A stretch of 64,000 nucleotides of DNA from UBA10649 sp964597445 (GTDB lineage: Bacteria; Actinomycetota; Actinomycetes; S36-B12). Where the stretch lies: the NCBI GenBank assembly GCA_964597445.1, contig CAZQXO010000002.1, forward strand, positions 46,744 through 110,743, given 5' to 3'. The position numbers and the translations under genes are program-made. The notes under the pieces are model-generated. The model had not been told where the DNA came from, did not search any database, and saw only the letters and a program-made list of their open reading frames with translations. Position 1 is the first letter of the stretch; each line of letters begins with the position of its first letter. This document shows positions 61,101 to 64,000 of the stretch, piece after piece.

Positions 61101-64000
61101 CCGATCACCTGCGAGACCCCGTCACCTCGCATCGACACCCCGTAGAGAGCGTCAGCGATCTCCATCGTGCGCTTCTGGTGGGTGATGACGATGAGCTGGG
61201 AGGTGGACTGGAGCTCAGCGATGATGTCGATCAGACGACCGAGGTTGACATCATCGAGCGCCGCCTCGACCTCGTCGAGCACATAGAACGGACTCGGCCG
61301 GGCCTTGAACAGCGCCACGAGGAACGCCACTGCCGTCAGCGACCGCTCGCCACCGGACAGCAGGGACAGTCGCTTGACCTTCTTGCCCGGCGGCCGCGCC
61401 TCGACGTCGACACCCGTGTTCAGCATGTCCGAGGGATCGGTCAGCACGAGACGCCCCTCGCCACCGGGGAAGAGACGGCTGAAGACTCCCTCGAACTCCC
61501 GCTCGACCTCCGCATAGGCCTCGGCGAACACCTGCTGCACGCGCTCGTCTACTTCCTTGACGATGTCGAGGAGGTCGTCGCGGGTGCGACGCAGGTCATC
61601 GAGCTGCTCGCTGAGGAAACGGTGGCGCTCCTCCATGGCGGAGAACTCCTCCAGTGCCAGCGGGTTCACCTTCCCGAGCAGAGCGAGGTCGCGTTCGGCT
61701 GACTTGAGGCGCTTCTCCTGCTCGACCCGCACGAAGGGGTAGGGGGTCGGCTCCTCGTCAGGCACCTCGTCACCCGGTGACGGGGGTGTCGGTGGCACCA
61801 GCTGCTCCGGACCGTACTCCGCCAGGAGCACGGTCGACTCGATGCCGAACTCCTCCATGACGCGATCCTCGAGCTGCTCGATGCGCAGCCTCTGCTCAGC
61901 CCTGGCCACCTCATCCCGGTGGACGGAGTCCTTGAGCCGGTCCAACTCGATCGCCAGCTCGCGCACCTGGGCGCGCAGGGTCGACAGCAGAGCCTCGCGC
62001 TCCTTGGCCGAGCGCTCCAGGGAGGTTCGCTCGCGCCCCGCAACCGCGACGGACACGTCCATGCGGGACGACACGATGCGAGCAGCGTCAAGGATGGCCT
62101 GCGCCACGACCAGTTCACGAGCGCGTCGCTCACGGCGCTCGATCGCGGCGGCTCGGGCCTGACGCTCGGCCTCGGCTGCCCGCTCCAACTGCAGTGCCCG
62201 TGCACCCACGGCCGCAACGCGCTCCTCGGCGGTGCGCAGGGCCAGACGCCCATCGACCTCATGCCGACGTGCCGCGGACGCAACGGCATTGAGGTGCTCG
62301 CGGTTGTCGGCGCCCCCATCGATCTCGGGCTCGACCGAAGCCGCCTCCATCCGGGCGCGCAGCTGCTCGAACTGCTGACCGTCCTCCCGCAGCGCCGCCT
62401 CTGCCGCCGCATGAGCCGAGCCGAGCCGCTCCGCCTCGGCGAGGGCTGCACGGGCCACCTGGCCGAGCTGACCCAACTGCTCCGCCACGGCCGCCATGCG
62501 CGCGTCCGACTCATGCAGCCGCGACAGCGTCGCCTCGACCGCCTGAGCCGCCCGCGCCTGCCGGTCCCTGGCTCCCGCGAGCGCGAAACGCAGGCGCTCG
62601 AGGTCGGACGTCACGGCTTCGAGGTCAGCGACCGTCTCATCGTAGGCAGCCTGGGCCTCGAGCAGGCTCGGAGCGTGGGACGACCCTCCGTGCACGACGC
62701 CCGCAGCCAGCACGTCACCGTGCGGGGTGACGAAGGACAGCCCAGGGTGGTGCGCTGCCAGGTCGACGGCCTCAGTGAGGTCGCTCACGAGCATCCAGCG
62801 ATCCAGCAGCTGATCGAGAACGGGCTGGACCACGGGCTCGCATCGAACCGTCTCGATCAGCGGTCGGCCAGCCTCCCGCACGTGCGGCCGCGGCGTCCGT
62901 GGCGGCAGGGCATCCGCGACGACGATGGCGGCGCGTCCGGCCTCCTCGTCCTTGAGCAGCACGACCGCCTGCATCGCCGCATCCATGCCCGCGACGACCA
63001 CGGCATCGGCGATGTCCCCCAGCGCTGCGGCGACGGCGGTCTGCGCGCCCGGCTCGACATGCAGGACGGATGCCAGCGTTCCGAGCACACCGGGAACGGG
63101 CACCTCCCCACCGACGAGCCGCGCACCCGCGTCCTTGCGCTGGAGACCGATCTCCAGGGCCTCCCGGCGGGCCGCGAGAGCGGCACGACGGCGTTCGGCG
63201 AAAGCCTCGTCCGAGCGCAGGCGCTCCACCTCGGCGTCCGCCTGCACGAGCGTCGCCTCGGCCCGATCGTGCTCACGATCGAGGTCGACCTCACCCGCGT
63301 CGAGCCCCGCCGCGTCCATCTCGATCCGCGTGAACTCCTGCTGCGCGGTCTCCCCGCGCTCCCGGGCCTCCGCGATCTGCCGGGCCAACCGCTCGATCTC
63401 CGCGCTGCGCGCGTCCATCCGCGACCGGGCCGCATTGACCTGACCCGTGAGTCGGGCAAGCCCCTCACGACGATCCGCCGCGGCGCGCTCCACCTCGGCG
63501 ACGCGCTTCTCCTCGGCCGCGGCCGAGGCCTCCGCCGCCATCCGCGCGGTCTCCGCCGAGGAGAGGGCATCGCGGGAGGACTCGACGAGCCGGCTGAGAT
63601 CGAACTCCTCCGCCCGAAGGGAGCGGGCCTCGGCATCGATCTGCTCCGGGTCGCGCCCGCTGTCCTCCTCCTCAGGCTCCGGCTGGAGGTGACGGACACG
63701 CTCCGCCGCCACCTGAGTGAGACCGTGGAACCGCTCGCGAAGGCCGTTGAGGGAGAACCATGTCTCCTGCGCCCGGGTGATGCGCGGTGCATCGGCAGCC
63801 GCCTCAGCCTCGGCGTCCGTCATCCGCGCGGTCAGCTCCGTCATCCGCGCGTCGACCTCGTCCTGGCGCTGACGCAGGGCCGTCTCGTCGGCGACCTCGG
63901 CCTCCAGTGCGGCACGCAGCGCGACCAGGTCGTCCGCGAGCAGTCGCAGTCGGGCGTCGCGCACCTCCGACTGGATCACCACGGCCCGCCGGGCGACCTC
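61070..64000 (-). CDS. smc: Chromosome segregation ATPase SMC (partial, N-terminus outside window)
   Basis: 976 C-terminal residues; the Walker A head lies beyond base 64000. Seen: coiled coil, hinge domain (GVLGTLASVLHVEPGAQTAV), returning coiled coil, ABC signature LSGGERSLTAVAFL and Walker B FYVLDEVEAALDD. Condenses and organises the chromosome with ScpAB. ftsY-smc adjacency is conserved. Confidence 0.96.
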   Translation of the reverse strand, partial: EVARRAVVIQSEVRDARLRLLADDLVALRAALEAEVADETALRQRQDEVDARMTELTARMTDAEAEAAADAPRITRAQETWFSLNGLRERFHGLTQVAAERVRHLQPEPEEEDSGRDPEQIDAEARSLRAEEFDLSRLVESSRDALSSAETARMAAEASAAAEEKRVAEVERAAADRREGLARLTGQVNAARSRMDARSAEIERLARQIAEARERGETAQQEFTRIEMDAAGLDAGEVDLDREHDRAEATLVQADAEVERLRSDEAFAERRRAALAARREALEIGLQRKDAGARLVGGEVPVPGVLGTLASVLHVEPGAQTAVAAALGDIADAVVVAGMDAAMQAVVLLKDEEAGRAAIVVADALPPRTPRPHVREAGRPLIETVRCEPVVQPVLDQLLDRWMLVSDLTEAVDLAAHHPGLSFVTPHGDVLAAGVVHGGSSHAPSLLEAQAAYDETVADLEAVTSDLERLRFALAGARDRQARAAQAVEATLSRLHESDARMAAVAEQLGQLGQVARAALAEAERLGSAHAAAEAALREDGQQFEQLRARMEAASVEPEIDGGADNREHLNAVASAARRHEVDGRLALRTAEERVAAVGARALQLERAAEAERQARAAAIERRERRARELVVAQAILDAARIVSSRMDVSVAVAGRERTSLERSAKEREALLSTLRAQVRELAIELDRLKDSVHRDEVARAEQRLRIEQLEDRVMEEFGIESTVLLAEYGPEQLVPPTPPSPGDEVPDEEPTPYPFVRVEQEKRLKSAERDLALLGKVNPLALEEFSAMEERHRFLSEQLDDLRRTRDDLLDIVKEVDERVQQVFAEAYAEVEREFEGVFSRLFPGGEGRLVLTDPSDMLNTGVDVEARPPGKKVKRLSLLSGGERSLTAVAFLVALFKARPSPFYVLDEVEAALDDVNLGRLIDIIAELQSTSQLIVITHQKRTMEIADALYGVSMRGDGVSQVIGQRLRESVSA

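Noticed and set aside
24..63992. Numerous long alternate-frame open frames opposite real genes
   Set aside because: They are rich in Arg/Pro/Ser/Ala, lack domain motifs and are explained by high third-position GC of the true genes.

Overview
The window is GC-rich chromosomal DNA from a free-living actinobacterium. The evidence is the codon bias, the many GTG starts, TGATG/ATGA-coupled operons, an F420-type luciferase-family oxidoreductase, paired GlnR-type boxes upstream of amtB, and the gene order smc-ftsY-amtB-glnB-glnD-ffh-rpsP-KH-rimM-trmD-rplS-lepB-rnhB-yraN-comM-dprA-xerC-rpsB-tsf-pyrH-frr-cdsA-rlmN ... dxr-rseP-ispG. As I recall, this order is that of Streptomyces and Mycobacterium. 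I cannot name the genus.

Layout. (1) 1-3676, minus: MEP-pathway operon dxr-rseP-ispG (ispG is cut by the window edge). (2) 3686-16947: diamine/GABA block. It has a PucR-type regulator, a divergent gabT, and a long minus-strand operon of aminobutyraldehyde-type dehydrogenase, potD-potA-potB-potC-potD (two binding proteins), a PuuB-like FAD oxidase and a saccharopine-dehydrogenase-like protein. (3) 17142-27563: a MocR regulator divergent from a plus-strand operon for reductive pyrimidine catabolism: beta-ureidopropionase, dihydropyrimidinase, malonate/methylmalonate-semialdehyde dehydrogenase, an F420-type LLM oxidoreductase and an NMT1-type ABC importer. It ends in an 18-bp-stem hairpin. (4) 27646-33185: a second aminobutyraldehyde dehydrogenase divergent from lrp, a class III aminotransferase, a flavin-nucleotide-binding protein and a second FAD oxidase. 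(5) 33217-37707, minus: a tightly coupled four-gene operon of class III CoA-transferase, GntR, glutaryl-CoA dehydrogenase and semialdehyde dehydrogenase, which reads as a glutarate module. (6) 37770-64000, mostly minus: housekeeping genes (K+ channel, rlmN, lipid, translation, recombination, secretion, SRP and nitrogen genes, smc).

How they fit. Blocks 2, 4 and 5 can be joined into import and stepwise oxidation of C4/C5 diamines: putrescine to GABA to succinate semialdehyde, and cadaverine to 5-aminovalerate to glutarate to crotonyl-CoA. Block 3 plus the block 4 aminotransferase can take dihydropyrimidines to beta-alanine and then acetyl-CoA. The whole catabolic set sits between dxr and rlmN, where Streptomyces (from memory) also keeps polyamine genes, so it is probably an old actinobacterial arrangement and not a recent island.

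Most notable points: a near-palindromic operator-like sequence shared by the promoters of blocks 4 and 5; an F420-type enzyme in a pyrimidine operon that has no dihydropyrimidine dehydrogenase; and a G/C-only stretch with a run of 23 G inside mmsA, just after the catalytic cysteine, which is probably an assembly or sequencing error. No rRNA, tRNA, CRISPR array, insertion sequence or prophage was seen.
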